A stretch of 64,000 nucleotides of DNA from Blastocatellia bacterium (GTDB taxonomy: Bacteria; Acidobacteriota; Blastocatellia; UBA7656; JADIYM01): positions 124,001 to 188,000 of the forward strand of contig JADIYM010000007.1 of the NCBI GenBank assembly GCA_016705245.1, given 5' to 3'. Positions 42,965 to 52,019 of this stretch are shown here, in pieces (position 1 is the first letter of the stretch; each line of letters starts with the position of its first letter). Under the pieces are notes generated by a model. The model was not told where the DNA came from and searched no databases. It was given only the letters and a program-made list of their open reading frames with translations. The position numbers and the translations under genes were made by a program.

Positions 42965-42988
42965 AGTCCACCCGCCAAACACGACATC

Positions 42989-43030
42989 GAGCCCCGTCCG
43001 GCGAAAGCCGGGCGGGGCTCTTGCGTTCTG
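42989..43030 (+). terminator. Intrinsic terminator after the ECF sigma gene
   Basis: 14-bp stem (GAGCCCCGTCCGGC / GCCGGGCGGGGCTC, one G-U pair) with a GAAA loop at 43003-43006, then TTGCGTTCTG. It separates the two sigma genes. Confidence 0.7.
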
Positions 43031-43129
43031 CAGGACGAGCATTGTTAAACCCGCGCACGGTTCTGCCGTACAATGCCTGTCAGGTTCTGCTCACCAGTCA
43101 CCTAGTCGTGTCAGTTAAGGAGCATCCGA

Positions 43130-43729
43130 TTGGTCACGGTTTCCGAGACCTCAATGAAAGAGCTCGATGAGCAAGCCCTTGTCCGTGAGTGTCTTGCAGG
43201 CAGTGAAGCTGCCTGGGAGGAGATCATTCGCCGGTATCGGCGCCTGATCTACTCGATTCCGATACGAGCCGGACTGGACGAGGAAGGAGCGGCGGACGTC
43301 TTTCAGACCGTCTGTCTGAAACTTCTCGAACATCTCTCGAAGCTCAAGGACCACGAGAAGCTCGCGAGCTGGATAATCACGACGACCAACCGTGAGAGTT
43401 GGCGATTCTCAGGTCGAACGCGGCGCGAAGCGCCGATCGGCGAAGGTGGAGAAGCAGATTCGACGATGCCGGTTCGACCGGAACTCGTAGACGAAAAACC
43501 GCTTGCTGAAGACGAGCACATCGCGCTCCAGCGTCAGGCGGCCGTCCGGATTGCCGTCGACACACTCTCGGATCGCTGCAGGAATCTTCTCGAGTTGCTC
43601 TACTTCATCGAGGACAGGCCGTCCTACGAGGAAGTCTCACGCCGGATGGACATGCCTGTCGCCAGCATCGGACCGACCCGTGCACGGTGTCTCGAGAAGC
43701 TCCGCAAGGCCGTCGATCCGAACGTGTAA
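43130..43729 (+). CDS. ECF-type sigma factor heading the CHAT cluster
   Basis: 199 residues from TTG 43130, chosen because AAGGAG lies at 43117-43122, a proper SD distance; an ATG at 43154 (MKELDEQALV) is the alternative. Region 2 is EAAWEEIIRRYRRLIYSIPIRAGLDEEGAADVFQTVCLKLLEHLSKLKDHEKLASWIITTTNRESW; region 4 is LSDRCRNLLELLYFIEDRPSYEEVSRRMDMPVASIGPTRARCLEKLRK. An insert rich in charged residues links the two. It is followed by the zinc-finger, TPR-CHAT and subtilase genes on the same strand, suggesting that this sigma is the output of that cluster. Confidence 0.82.
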   Translation: MVTVSETSMKELDEQALVRECLAGSEAAWEEIIRRYRRLIYSIPIRAGLDEEGAADVFQTVCLKLLEHLSKLKDHEKLASWIITTTNRESWRFSGRTRREAPIGEGGEADSTMPVRPELVDEKPLAEDEHIALQRQAAVRIAVDTLSDRCRNLLELLYFIEDRPSYEEVSRRMDMPVASIGPTRARCLEKLRKAVDPNV

Positions 43730-43884
43730 AGGAGAGTTGAGGTTGGGATTTTCCGAGGATTTACAGGAGTTCTTGGGGGGAGGAGCTCGGTTGCCCGGGG
43801 TAATCCTGTCCCCTCTCCCGTATTTTTCCAGTCAGACGTGGCTCTAGTGGGTCGCGAACGTTGTACGAAGGAGTCGGTCACGCC

Positions 43885-44514
43885 ATGCCTTGCCCCACTT
43901 TCGAAGCCCTTATCGACTTTACCGACAAGAGGTTGGCCCCCGAGGCCGCCTCGAGCGTCGAGACACACGTCGGCGCCGGATGCGCGTCGTGCCGAACGAC
44001 GATCGATTGGTTCAGCGGCTTCGCGGCTGCTGCAAGTGCCGATCTCGTCGAGCCGCCGGTCTGGCTGACCCGAAAGGCAGTTGCGCTTTTCGCACAGAGG
44101 CAGAAGGAAGGCATCGTCTCGAAGCTCTCGCGACTGGTCGCCTCGCTCGTCTTCGACAGTCTCGCGGGCTCGGCATCCCCCGACTTCGTCCCGGCGCGAT
44201 CCGCAGCCGTCGGCGGTCGTCAGCTGCTCTTCACGGCATCGCCGTTTGACGTTGATCTGCTCGTTTCGCCCGGCGACGCGCCGCGCACGGTGGCCGTCAG
44301 CGGTCAGGTACTCGCGACCGACTCGGTAGAGTTCGCCATCGTTTCCGGACTCGAAGTCGAGTTCGTCCGCGACGAAAAGACGGTCGCCTCGGCCGTCACG
44401 AGCGACTTCGGAGAGTTTTCGGTGGATTCGATGGCTCCGGGCAGCTACGACGTCCGAATCTCGGACAGCACGCGTGAAATCGTCCTCTCGGGCGCGCCGC
44501 TTGAAATCCGCTAG
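43885..44514 (+). CDS. Putative zinc-finger anti-sigma-like protein
   Basis: 209 residues from ATG 43885, with AAGGAG 12 nt upstream. The N-terminus has Cys3, His28, Cys33 and Cys36 in CPTFEALIDFTDKRLAPEAASSVETHVGAGCASC, close to the zinc-binding anti-sigma (ZAS) pattern HxxxCxxC but with one extra residue. The C-terminal half (about 125-205) is a beta-sandwich like carboxypeptidase-regulatory domains (AVSGQVLATDSVEFAIVSGLEVEFVRDEKTVASAVTSDFGEFSVDSMAPGSYDVRI). No membrane segment is predicted, unlike most ECF anti-sigma factors. Position between the sigma and CHAT genes makes it the candidate sigma partner and protease target; this is inference. Confidence 0.65.
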   Translation: MPCPTFEALIDFTDKRLAPEAASSVETHVGAGCASCRTTIDWFSGFAAAASADLVEPPVWLTRKAVALFAQRQKEGIVSKLSRLVASLVFDSLAGSASPDFVPARSAAVGGRQLLFTASPFDVDLLVSPGDAPRTVAVSGQVLATDSVEFAIVSGLEVEFVRDEKTVASAVTSDFGEFSVDSMAPGSYDVRISDSTREIVLSGAPLEIR

Positions 44515-44522
44515 GAGCCGCC

Positions 44523-47393
44523 GTGATCGACCCTGGAGCATCTCGCCGGCTGGCCCGGCAGATCGTTCGCGCCGATGACCTCGGCGCGTTCGTCCTCGAC
44601 AGGCGTCCCTCGCTCGGGCCGGACGACTTTGCCGGACTGAAAGGCGAGGTCGACCGACTCGTCGAGGTCGATCTCACGAAGGCCCAGCCGCTCGCCGACG
44701 CCATTCGACGACTCGCCGGCATCGTCGGAGACACGGCCAGCGGCAGCTTCGGCGATGCCGCGGTCGCGCAGGTTCACTACCACGCCGGCAGGCTCAGCGA
44801 AGCCGAGCCCTTGTTCCTCTCGGCGGTCGAAGGCCTGCGAATATCGCGACGTCCCGTCGATGCGGCCGCGGTCGAGCGCCAGCTCGTTGGACTGCTCCAT
44901 CGCCAGGGCCGCGCGAAAGAGGCGCTCCACGTCGCCCGAAAGGCACGCCGGACGTTGACGCGCGCCGGCGAAGACCGGCTGCTCGCCCAGCTCGAGAACA
45001 ACGTCGGATCGGTGCATTACTACACGCTGTCGAGCTATCGGACGGCGCTCGGCTACTTCGAGCGAGCGCACCAGCTGCTCGAGGCCCTCGGCGACGAGCG
45101 ATCCATGTCGACCGTGGACTACAACAGGGCCAATGTACTGCTCGAGCTCGATCGCCCGCTCGAAGCCATCGAGATCTACGAGCTTGCCGAGCGTCGATTC
45201 ACCGAGCTCGGAATGGCGCGCGCCGCGGCGCAGTGCACTTACATGGCGGCCTACGCCCTCTCGGTCCTCGGACGCTTCGGCGAAGCCCTTCGCAGCTATT
45301 TCTCAGCTCGTGAGCGCCTCGTCGCGCTCGGCGACCGGGTTCTCGGCGCGTGGTGCAACCTCTATCTCGCCGAGCTTCACGCCCGTCTCAACCTCATTGA
45401 CGAAGCCGCGGACCTGGCTGACGCGGCACGTTCCGAGTTCGAGGCGCTCGACGCGCACGAGGCTGAAGCCGCACGAGCGCTTCTGGTCCGGGCGCGCGTA
45501 AGTCAGCGTCGCCGCGATCACGACGCCGCTGCGGCCGACCTGGTCACCGCCCAGAAGACCTTTGACGCGTTCGGGATGGACGTTCTGGGCGCCGATGCCC
45601 GGCTGGGGCGCGCCGAGCTTGCGGTCGAGGCCGGCGATGCCGGAGAGGGACTTCGGCTTGCCAGAGAGGCCGTCGATTCGTTCACGCGAGCGCGGCTCGT
45701 GGGCCGGCGAACGCGGGCGCGCCTTGCAGAAGCAGCGGCTCTGCAGCGACTTGGACGAGGCGGACAGGCCCTGCGCATCGCCCGCGCGGCCGTACGATCC
45801 GCCGAGAGGCTCTCGGACCCGTGGCTCGGCTGCCGCGCCGAAGCGCTCGTCGGAGAACTCGAGATCGACCGGGGACACCACGATGCCGGCATTGCCGCCC
45901 TCGAGCGCTCGGTCGCAGGAATTGAGCGCCTGAGGCTTCGGCTGCGCCCGGGTGAAGCCCGCGCCGCATTTCTCGCCGACAAGCTGCCGGCCTACGAGCG
46001 ACTCGTCGCCGTGAACCTGAAACGGGACGATGCCGTGGGTCTCCGGGCCGCGTTTCGCTACGTCGAGATGGCGAAGTCGCGTGCCCTCGCCGATCTCATG
46101 GCGCAGCACATGTCGCAGATGTCGAAGCGCGAGCTTCCTCGCGGCGACGCAAGGGTCCGGCAACAGATCTCCGAGCGGCTCGAGCAGCTCAACTGGTACA
46201 CAACCCGAATCGACGACAATGCTGAGAAAGGCGGGACGCGCAACTCGCGCCTCGACGCGCACTTCCGGACAGAGCTCACACGCTGTGAACGCGAGCTCGT
46301 CAGCCTCTTTTCGCGTCTCGAAATCGAGGATGCCGGTCTGGCCGGCCTGCTTGCTGCCGAACCGGCGAGCCTCGACGAACTGTCGAGCGAGCTCGGGGCC
46401 GACGAGGCGACGGTCGAGTACTTCTTCAGCGATGATCGACTTTCGGCCTTCGTGGTGACGCGCGATGGAGCAGAGGTACGGACGAGCTTCGCCGACCGGC
46501 GAACCGTCGAGCGCCACGTCACGGGACTCAGGTTTCAGCTCGAGAAGTTCGGACTCGGCAACCTCTACGCCGAGGCTCATCGCCAGGCACTCCGGCGCTC
46601 GGTCGACCATCATCTCGATTCGCTCTACCACTTGCTCTTCGAGCCGATCGCCGAAGCCGTCAGTGGCAAGAAGCTCACGATCGTCCCGCACGGGGTGCTG
46701 CATTACGTGCCGCTGCACGCCTTGAGGCGCCCGGATGGCACGTACCTGATCGAGAGCGCGGAGGTTTCCTACGCACCAAGCGCGACCGTCCATCGCCTGT
46801 GTGAGCGCCGCAAGGTTTCGACATCAAGCCGACGCGACCTTCTTGCCGTGGGGCTTGCGGACAAGTTCGCGCCGCACATCGCGGAGGAACTGGCCTCTAT
46901 CGGGCGCCTATTCGGAGAACAGGTGTTGCTCGAAGGCTCGAACGCAACGAAGTCCGCGTTTCTCGAGAACGCGCCGGGCAGCCGCTACCTGCACCTTGCG
47001 ACGCACGGACAGCTCAGACAGGACAATCCGATGTTTTCGTCCGTTCGTCTCGACGACGGACCGCTCAACTTCTACGACGTATTCGACCTCACGCTCGACG
47101 CCGAGCTCGTGACGCTTTCGGCGTGCAACACGGGAGTAAATCGGCTGGCTCCCGGCGACGAGCTCAGCGGCCTCATGCGCGGGTTCCTCTACGCGGGAGC
47201 GCCTTCGCTCGTCGTCTCTCTCTGGGCTGTCAACGACCGCTCCACGTGCGAACTGATGCAGACGTTCTACCGGCATCTGCAGAGCGGCGAGTCGAAGCGG
47301 GCGGCGCTCCGGCTGGCGCAGCTCGAGTCGCTCGAACAATACGGCCACCCGTACTACTGGGCGCCGTTCATCCTGATGGGGAAGACGTCGTGA
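44523..47393 (+). CDS. TPR-CHAT (caspase/separase-like) protease
   Basis: 956 residues from GTG 44523. The first 550 residues are TPR repeats (AVAQVHYHAGRLSEAEPLFLSAVEGL, ALGYFERAHQLLEALGDERSMSTVDYN and so on) that would sense or bind a partner. The CHAT domain follows: LTIVPHGVLHYVPLHALRRPDGTYLIE, His828 in YLHLATHGQL and Cys868 in VTLSACNTGVN, the catalytic dyad of the clan CD peptidases. The C-terminal GFLYAGAPSLVVSLWAVNDRSTCELMQTFYRHL completes the fold. No membrane segments. It is separated by eight bp from the zinc-finger gene and precedes the subtilase by 55 bp. Confidence 0.9.
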   Translation: MIDPGASRRLARQIVRADDLGAFVLDRRPSLGPDDFAGLKGEVDRLVEVDLTKAQPLADAIRRLAGIVGDTASGSFGDAAVAQVHYHAGRLSEAEPLFLSAVEGLRISRRPVDAAAVERQLVGLLHRQGRAKEALHVARKARRTLTRAGEDRLLAQLENNVGSVHYYTLSSYRTALGYFERAHQLLEALGDERSMSTVDYNRANVLLELDRPLEAIEIYELAERRFTELGMARAAAQCTYMAAYALSVLGRFGEALRSYFSARERLVALGDRVLGAWCNLYLAELHARLNLIDEAADLADAARSEFEALDAHEAEAARALLVRARVSQRRRDHDAAAADLVTAQKTFDAFGMDVLGADARLGRAELAVEAGDAGEGLRLAREAVDSFTRARLVGRRTRARLAEAAALQRLGRGGQALRIARAAVRSAERLSDPWLGCRAEALVGELEIDRGHHDAGIAALERSVAGIERLRLRLRPGEARAAFLADKLPAYERLVAVNLKRDDAVGLRAAFRYVEMAKSRALADLMAQHMSQMSKRELPRGDARVRQQISERLEQLNWYTTRIDDNAEKGGTRNSRLDAHFRTELTRCERELVSLFSRLEIEDAGLAGLLAAEPASLDELSSELGADEATVEYFFSDDRLSAFVVTRDGAEVRTSFADRRTVERHVTGLRFQLEKFGLGNLYAEAHRQALRRSVDHHLDSLYHLLFEPIAEAVSGKKLTIVPHGVLHYVPLHALRRPDGTYLIESAEVSYAPSATVHRLCERRKVSTSSRRDLLAVGLADKFAPHIAEELASIGRLFGEQVLLEGSNATKSAFLENAPGSRYLHLATHGQLRQDNPMFSSVRLDDGPLNFYDVFDLTLDAELVTLSACNTGVNRLAPGDELSGLMRGFLYAGAPSLVVSLWAVNDRSTCELMQTFYRHLQSGESKRAALRLAQLESLEQYGHPYYWAPFILMGKTS

Positions 47394-47448
47394 CCAATCG
47401 CGACACTAGATCGTCGGAACGGTTATATTCAAAAGTGGGATTCAGATC

Positions 47449-49584
47449 ATGAACTTCAGGAACTTCATTGCCGTCGCCTCTCTGACCGTCCTTGCTGCCT
47501 CGGCGCCGATGTCGGCAAGGGCGCAGTCCGCCACGGGCGGCACGAAGCGCTTCATTCGGGGAGAAGCGATCGTCACGCTGCAGCCGGGGACGACGATCGA
47601 ACAGATCAATGCGCTGTACGGCACGACCGTGATCGATCGGACCGGAGACACGTTCCTGTTGAGCACTCCCGACGGCAGCGCCACGAACGGCACGGTCAAG
47701 AAGTTGCGCAACGATCCGGCAATTGCAGCGGCTGGCCGCAACGATTTCGTTTCGAGTCCGAACTCACGCCGGCCCCCGTCGCGCCACCCCACGATGACGT
47801 TCCCGTTTGACGAGGCCAGCGACATCACGACGAATCGCGCCGGATACGACACCCAGCCGATGCTGTCGACGCTTCGACTGGACCAGGTCTCGCAGACGCG
47901 CGGCGAAGGCGTCATCGTCGCGATCATCGACACGGGCGTCGACCTCACACACCCGGATCTCGCGGGACGTTTCATACCGGATGGTGCCGGAGGGTTCCTG
48001 GGACTCGATCTCATCGACGGTGGCGAGCCGATGGACGTCCGCGCCTCGGGAACCGGTGCCGACAACAGCGCGTGGGGCCACGGCACCTTCATCGCGGGAC
48101 TTATCGCAAAAGTTGCGCCCGAGGCCCGGATCCTGCCGATCAGAGCGCTCGACCCGGCCGGCGTTGGTACGACCTACAACATCGTGAAGGCCGTCGAGTT
48201 CGCGCGCGCGAGCGGCGCCCACGTCATCAACATGAGTTTCGGAGCACCCGACAAGCTGGACGGTCTCGACAAGGCGCTGAGCGACTCGAGGGATACGGCG
48301 GTGCTCGTCGCCGCGGTCGGCAATTTCGGCTCGGATGGCCTCAAGCAGTACCCGGCCGACGAGAGCTTCGTACTGGCGGTTGCAGCTCTCGACGACCGCG
48401 GCGTGAAGGCGCCTTTTTCGAATTTCGGATCGCTCGTCGACGTGGCGGCGCCCGGGGTGCAACTGGCCAGCACGTTCCCAGAGAACCAGTACGCTTCGTG
48501 GTCCGGCACGTCTTTCGCGGCGCCGCTCGTGGCGGCAACGGCCGCGCTCGTCGTATCGAAGCAGCTCTCGACAGGCGGAATCGACGTTGATTGCGCAACG
48601 CGCACGCTCATCGAGACAGCGACGCCTGTTGACGGCGTTGCGGGCAATGGGAATTACCGCGGGAAGATCGGCGGAAGAGTCGATCCGGTCACAGCGACGA
48701 CATCCTCGGCGTGCGACGCCTCGGCGTACGACAAGATCGATCTGCGCGCCGTCGATCCGACGGACCGGCGATCCGACGGCGAGGCGGAACGCGAGACGCG
48801 CGGCGATCTCGACCAGGAGTTCGAGGTCAAGGTCGAGAGGCTGACGGCACGGACCAACTTTACGCTCCGCGTGACGAACGCGAGCGGCGGCACGTTCACG
48901 GACTCGTTCACCACGGACTCGGACGGCAACGCCAAGGTCGAGTACAAGAGCGGATCGGACGACGATTCGCGTCCGCTGCCGGCCGACCTCACCCCGGTCT
49001 CGGTTGTCCTGTTAGTCGAAGTCCTCCGAACCTCCGGCAGCCCGGTCCTTCGTGGTGACTTTTCGACGGCACCTGGCGGTGGCGACGACGACGGCGGTGG
49101 CGATGACGATGATGGCGGCGGAGACGACGACGGCGGTGGGGACGACGACGGTGGCGGGGACGACGACGGCGGCGGTGGTGGCGGCGGGGACGATGACGGC
49201 GGTGGTGGCGATGACGGCGGTGGCGGTGGTGGCGGCGACGACGGCGGGGGCGGCGGAAACTCGCAGGGCGTCGAGATCACTCTGCTCTCCAGCGGCTTCG
49301 ACGACGACGCATCGGGCACGGCGTCCTGGTCCATCGAGTTGGGTGTTCAGAAGTTCAGGGTGGAGTGCGAGGATCTCGACGAAGAAACCGAATACGAGCT
49401 GTGGGTAAACGGCGTGCTCGTCGCGACGATGAGCTCGGACGACGACGGCGATCTCCGGATTCGATTCAGCTCGGCGCCTGAGAGCGAAGAACTGGCCCTG
49501 CCGGCATCGATGACCCCCGTGTCATCGGTTTCCAGCGTCGCGCTTCGCAAGGATGGGCAGACGGTTCTTGCGGGGAACTTCTGA
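47449..49584 (+). CDS. Secreted subtilisin-like (S8) serine protease
   Basis: 711 residues from ATG 47449. Signal peptide MNFRNFIAVASLTVLAASAPMSARAQ, a propeptide-like segment (RFIRGEAIVTLQPGTTIEQINALYGTTV), then the S8 catalytic domain with Asp161 (VIVAIIDTGVDLTHPDL), His211 (WGHGTFIAGLI) and Ser355 (WSGTSFAAPLVAA). The C-terminus holds two similar beta domains flanking a Gly/Asp linker of about 60 residues; both share the pattern LPAxLTPVSxV. The linker is encoded by a low-complexity GGC/GAC tract. A TATATT (47424-47429) upstream may give it its own promoter. Confidence 0.92.
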   Translation: MNFRNFIAVASLTVLAASAPMSARAQSATGGTKRFIRGEAIVTLQPGTTIEQINALYGTTVIDRTGDTFLLSTPDGSATNGTVKKLRNDPAIAAAGRNDFVSSPNSRRPPSRHPTMTFPFDEASDITTNRAGYDTQPMLSTLRLDQVSQTRGEGVIVAIIDTGVDLTHPDLAGRFIPDGAGGFLGLDLIDGGEPMDVRASGTGADNSAWGHGTFIAGLIAKVAPEARILPIRALDPAGVGTTYNIVKAVEFARASGAHVINMSFGAPDKLDGLDKALSDSRDTAVLVAAVGNFGSDGLKQYPADESFVLAVAALDDRGVKAPFSNFGSLVDVAAPGVQLASTFPENQYASWSGTSFAAPLVAATAALVVSKQLSTGGIDVDCATRTLIETATPVDGVAGNGNYRGKIGGRVDPVTATTSSACDASAYDKIDLRAVDPTDRRSDGEAERETRGDLDQEFEVKVERLTARTNFTLRVTNASGGTFTDSFTTDSDGNAKVEYKSGSDDDSRPLPADLTPVSVVLLVEVLRTSGSPVLRGDFSTAPGGGDDDGGGDDDDGGGDDDGGGDDDGGGDDDGGGGGGGDDDGGGGDDGGGGGGGDDGGGGGNSQGVEITLLSSGFDDDASGTASWSIELGVQKFRVECEDLDEETEYELWVNGVLVATMSSDDDGDLRIRFSSAPESEELALPASMTPVSSVSSVALRKDGQTVLAGNF
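49078..49258 (+). repeat. Low-complexity Gly/Asp codon tract in the subtilase
   Basis: A run of GGC/GGT and GAC/GAT codons encoding GGGDDDGGGDDDDGG-type linker between the two C-terminal beta domains. The run has no fixed period, which argues for slippage-prone expansion rather than a CRISPR or tandem gene repeat. Confidence 0.85.
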
Positions 49585-49590
49585 GCGGAC

Positions 49591-49610
49591 CCGTGCGCTA
49601 CCGCGCACGG
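49591..49610. terminator. Hairpin after the subtilase gene
   Basis: 8-bp stem CCGTGCGC/GCGCACGG with a TACC loop, seven bp past the subtilase stop; no T-run follows. Its context (GCTACCGCGCACGGTACTGATG) resembles the CGAGCGGTAGCGAG repeat family, so it may be a decayed member rather than a dedicated terminator. Confidence 0.5.
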
Positions 49611-49659
49611 TACTGATGGTTAGGCGCCAAACCGTTCGCACCGAAATCCGATACTTCGC

Positions 49660-50487
49660 TCACTCGCGCAGCCAGCCGGGCGGGACCCCGGCCCGTCGCG
49701 CGCGTTCCACGAACGCATCCCAGCGCAGCAGCGTTCCACGATATCGAATCTCGAGATCGATGAGTCGCGAGTTCAGCTGCGAAAGCTCTTCCTCGGACCG
49801 GCTGTACGCAGAGCCGGTGCCGTAGCCGTATGACGGATACCGTGACAGGCCTCGACGATCCACAACGATGGCGCCACGCCCGTAGTTGTACTCGTGGCTG
49901 AGCCGGAACTTTCGCGGGTTCGCCTCGCGATAGGCGATCTCGGATCGGATTGCCTCGATCTGGACCCGTTCGACGTCGACTTCCTCGCGCAGAAGGCGCG
50001 CTTCCTCGCGCCAGCGTTCCTCAAAGGCGACTGCGTCGGGAGCTGCAGGCTCTTCGTCCCGCGGCACGCCGACCGGCGGCAGCACCGTTGGCGCCGATGG
50101 TCGCGCTGCCGCATCACGCTCTCGCTCGTCTCGCAGCGGCGCGAGATCCGCCGTGGTGATCGTGATCGGCTCGACACGGGATTCATCGGACGATATGGGC
50201 ACGGGAGCGGTCGAGACGATCGCTGTCCCTCGCCGGATCGCGCGGCTGACGAACTCCGAGACCGCCTCGCCGTTGTAAGAAGCGGTTGCATCGAGGTCGA
50301 TCCGACCGAGATCGACGCCCAGCCGTTCGCCGCCCGGCGTCACCCAGGTCATGTTCGAGCCCGAGAGCCAATAGAACTCGCCGATATCGACGCGTTCCCC
50401 TCCACGCAGCACGATCGTGTATGCCGGCGCCGCCCACGGAACCAGCGCGGTCACCAGCAGAGCCAATACCGTCAGATGCCATCGCAC
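49660..50487 (-). CDS. Secreted protein with coiled-coil, unknown function
   Basis: 275 residues from ATG 50487 (MRWHLTVLALLVTALVPWAAPAYT), preceded by AGGAGGAGG 12-20 nt upstream. The mature part starts with a small beta domain (IVLRGGERVDIGEFYWLSGSNMTWVTPGGERLGVDLGRIDLDAT), then a Pro-rich hinge, and a coiled-coil (ERWREEARLLREEVDVERVQIEAIRSEIAYREANPRKFRL). It ends with SEEELSQLNSRLIDLEIRYRGTLLRWDAFVERARRAGVPPGWLRE. I do not recognise the family. It converges on the subtilase. Confidence 0.65.
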   Translation of the reverse strand: MRWHLTVLALLVTALVPWAAPAYTIVLRGGERVDIGEFYWLSGSNMTWVTPGGERLGVDLGRIDLDATASYNGEAVSEFVSRAIRRGTAIVSTAPVPISSDESRVEPITITTADLAPLRDERERDAAARPSAPTVLPPVGVPRDEEPAAPDAVAFEERWREEARLLREEVDVERVQIEAIRSEIAYREANPRKFRLSHEYNYGRGAIVVDRRGLSRYPSYGYGTGSAYSRSEEELSQLNSRLIDLEIRYRGTLLRWDAFVERARRAGVPPGWLRE

Positions 50488-50534
50488 GGGCGCTTCCCTC
50501 CTCCTGTCGAGCAGTTCAGCTTCTGAACAGAATC

Positions 50535-52013
50535 CTACGCCCCGGGCTCGACAATCTCCACCACGCCAGACGGCACGTCAGGAACGACCGTCATAGCGCC
50601 GCTCGGCCACCTGACCTCGACCGAGTCGGCTCGGGTCATTGAACCGAGTCCGAAGTGCGGCGCGATCTGATTCTGCGACGACCGCCCGCAGGCCGACGAC
50701 GATTCTCGCGTCATCAGAATTCCGCCGGCGAGAACCGTGACTCGCGCACCAATGGCGCCGCGGCTTCCGTTCGCCGAGACCAGACGGACGACGAGAGACT
50801 CCGCTGAGTCGCCGCGATTCCAGAAGAGCTCTTCGCGCTTCCCCGGCAGATTGCCGACATAGAGGTCTAGGTACCCGTCGCCGTCGAAATCCGCTGTCGC
50901 CGCGGGCTGGCCAGATCCGGTGCCCGCCACGCCGGCGAGCGATGTGATGTCGGCGAATACGCTTCCCGCGACGTTGCGGTACAACCGGTTCTTCTGCGGC
51001 GTGAAATCGGACCGGTTCACGATGAAGAGGTCGAGCCACCCGTCGTTGTCCAGGTCGGCCCATACAACGGCCTCTCCGTCGCCGCTCTCCGACAGTCCCA
51101 TGGAGGACGTGACGTCGGAGAACGTGCCATCACGGCGGTTGCGCCACAATCGATCGGCCGACGCTCCCGAATTCGTGTTGAACAGGTAGAGATCGAGCCA
51201 TCCATCGTTGTCGTAGTCGCCCCAGGCCGCACCGGCGCCGTTCCCGGTGTCATCGACTCCCGCTGCTTGGGCGCGGTCTCGAAACGTCCCGTCTCCGTTG
51301 TTGCGGAAGAGGCGATTCGGCTGACCGAAATTCGCGACGTAAAGATCCGGCCATCCGTCGTTGTCGTAGTCCGCCCAAGCGCAGCCGAGGCTCGACGCTG
51401 CGCCGCCGTCCACGCCAGTCGACTCTGCGACTTCGCGAAACGTCCCGTCGCCCTGGTTCCGGTACAGAAAGTTCCTCGACGCCTGCTGCTGCGTGCCGTT
51501 GGCGACGTAGAGATCGAGGAATCCGTCACGGTCGTAATCCGCCCACGCCGCCGAGTAACTCGCCGTCGTCGAGCCTCCGCCGACTTTCGCCGATTTCGTG
51601 ACGTCGCGGAATCGTCCATTCCCATCGTTTCGATAGAGCTTGTTACCGGCGTCGAGGTTCGCGACGAACAGGTCCAGCAATCCGTCGTTGTCGTAGTCGC
51701 CGACCGCGGCACCGAAGCTCGCCGTCGCGCTCTTCTCGAGCCCCGTCGAACGAAGTTTCGTGAAGACCCCGGCGCCGTCGTTGCGATAGAGACGATCGGT
51801 GCCGAGCGCCGCAACGAAGAGATCTTCGTCACCGTCGTTATCGACGTCGAACCACGCAACGGCACCCGGGTCTCCTGCTTTTGCGACCCCGGCGGACGTC
51901 GCAACGTCCGTGAAAGCAATGGCCACCGGGCTGCCGCGGTCATCGGCGGTGCCGGCGTCTGCCAACGGAGCGACCAGCGCGACCGCTGCAATCAAGTGAA
52001 CGAGCCTTCGCAC
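50535..52013 (-). CDS. FG-GAP/ASPIC-UnbV repeat protein (CRTAC1-like)
   Basis: 492 residues from GTG 52013. Signal peptide VRRLVHLIAAVALVAPLADA, then about seven FG-GAP/VCBS repeats of the DYDNDGLLDLFVANLDAGNKLYRNDGNG type that form a calcium-binding beta-propeller. The C-terminal region (RGAIGARVTVLAGGILMTRESSSACGRSSQNQIAPHFGLG, RADSVEVRWPSG) is the ASPIC/UnbV module of CRTAC1-family proteins. Such secreted proteins are abundant in Acidobacteriota; their role is unknown. The start lies six nt after a TAGACT element. Confidence 0.88.
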   Translation of the reverse strand: MRRLVHLIAAVALVAPLADAGTADDRGSPVAIAFTDVATSAGVAKAGDPGAVAWFDVDNDGDEDLFVAALGTDRLYRNDGAGVFTKLRSTGLEKSATASFGAAVGDYDNDGLLDLFVANLDAGNKLYRNDGNGRFRDVTKSAKVGGGSTTASYSAAWADYDRDGFLDLYVANGTQQQASRNFLYRNQGDGTFREVAESTGVDGGAASSLGCAWADYDNDGWPDLYVANFGQPNRLFRNNGDGTFRDRAQAAGVDDTGNGAGAAWGDYDNDGWLDLYLFNTNSGASADRLWRNRRDGTFSDVTSSMGLSESGDGEAVVWADLDNDGWLDLFIVNRSDFTPQKNRLYRNVAGSVFADITSLAGVAGTGSGQPAATADFDGDGYLDLYVGNLPGKREELFWNRGDSAESLVVRLVSANGSRGAIGARVTVLAGGILMTRESSSACGRSSQNQIAPHFGLGSMTRADSVEVRWPSGAMTVVPDVPSGVVEIVEPGA

Positions 52014-52019
52014 GCGTGA

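Noticed and set aside
45303..46793. 496-codon minus-strand frame
   Set aside because: Antisense to the CHAT gene; no motif, and the plus strand has clear TPR and CHAT signatures.
49078..49258. Possible tandem minisatellite or array
   Set aside because: It is the in-frame Gly/Asp codon tract of the subtilase linker, with no constant period.
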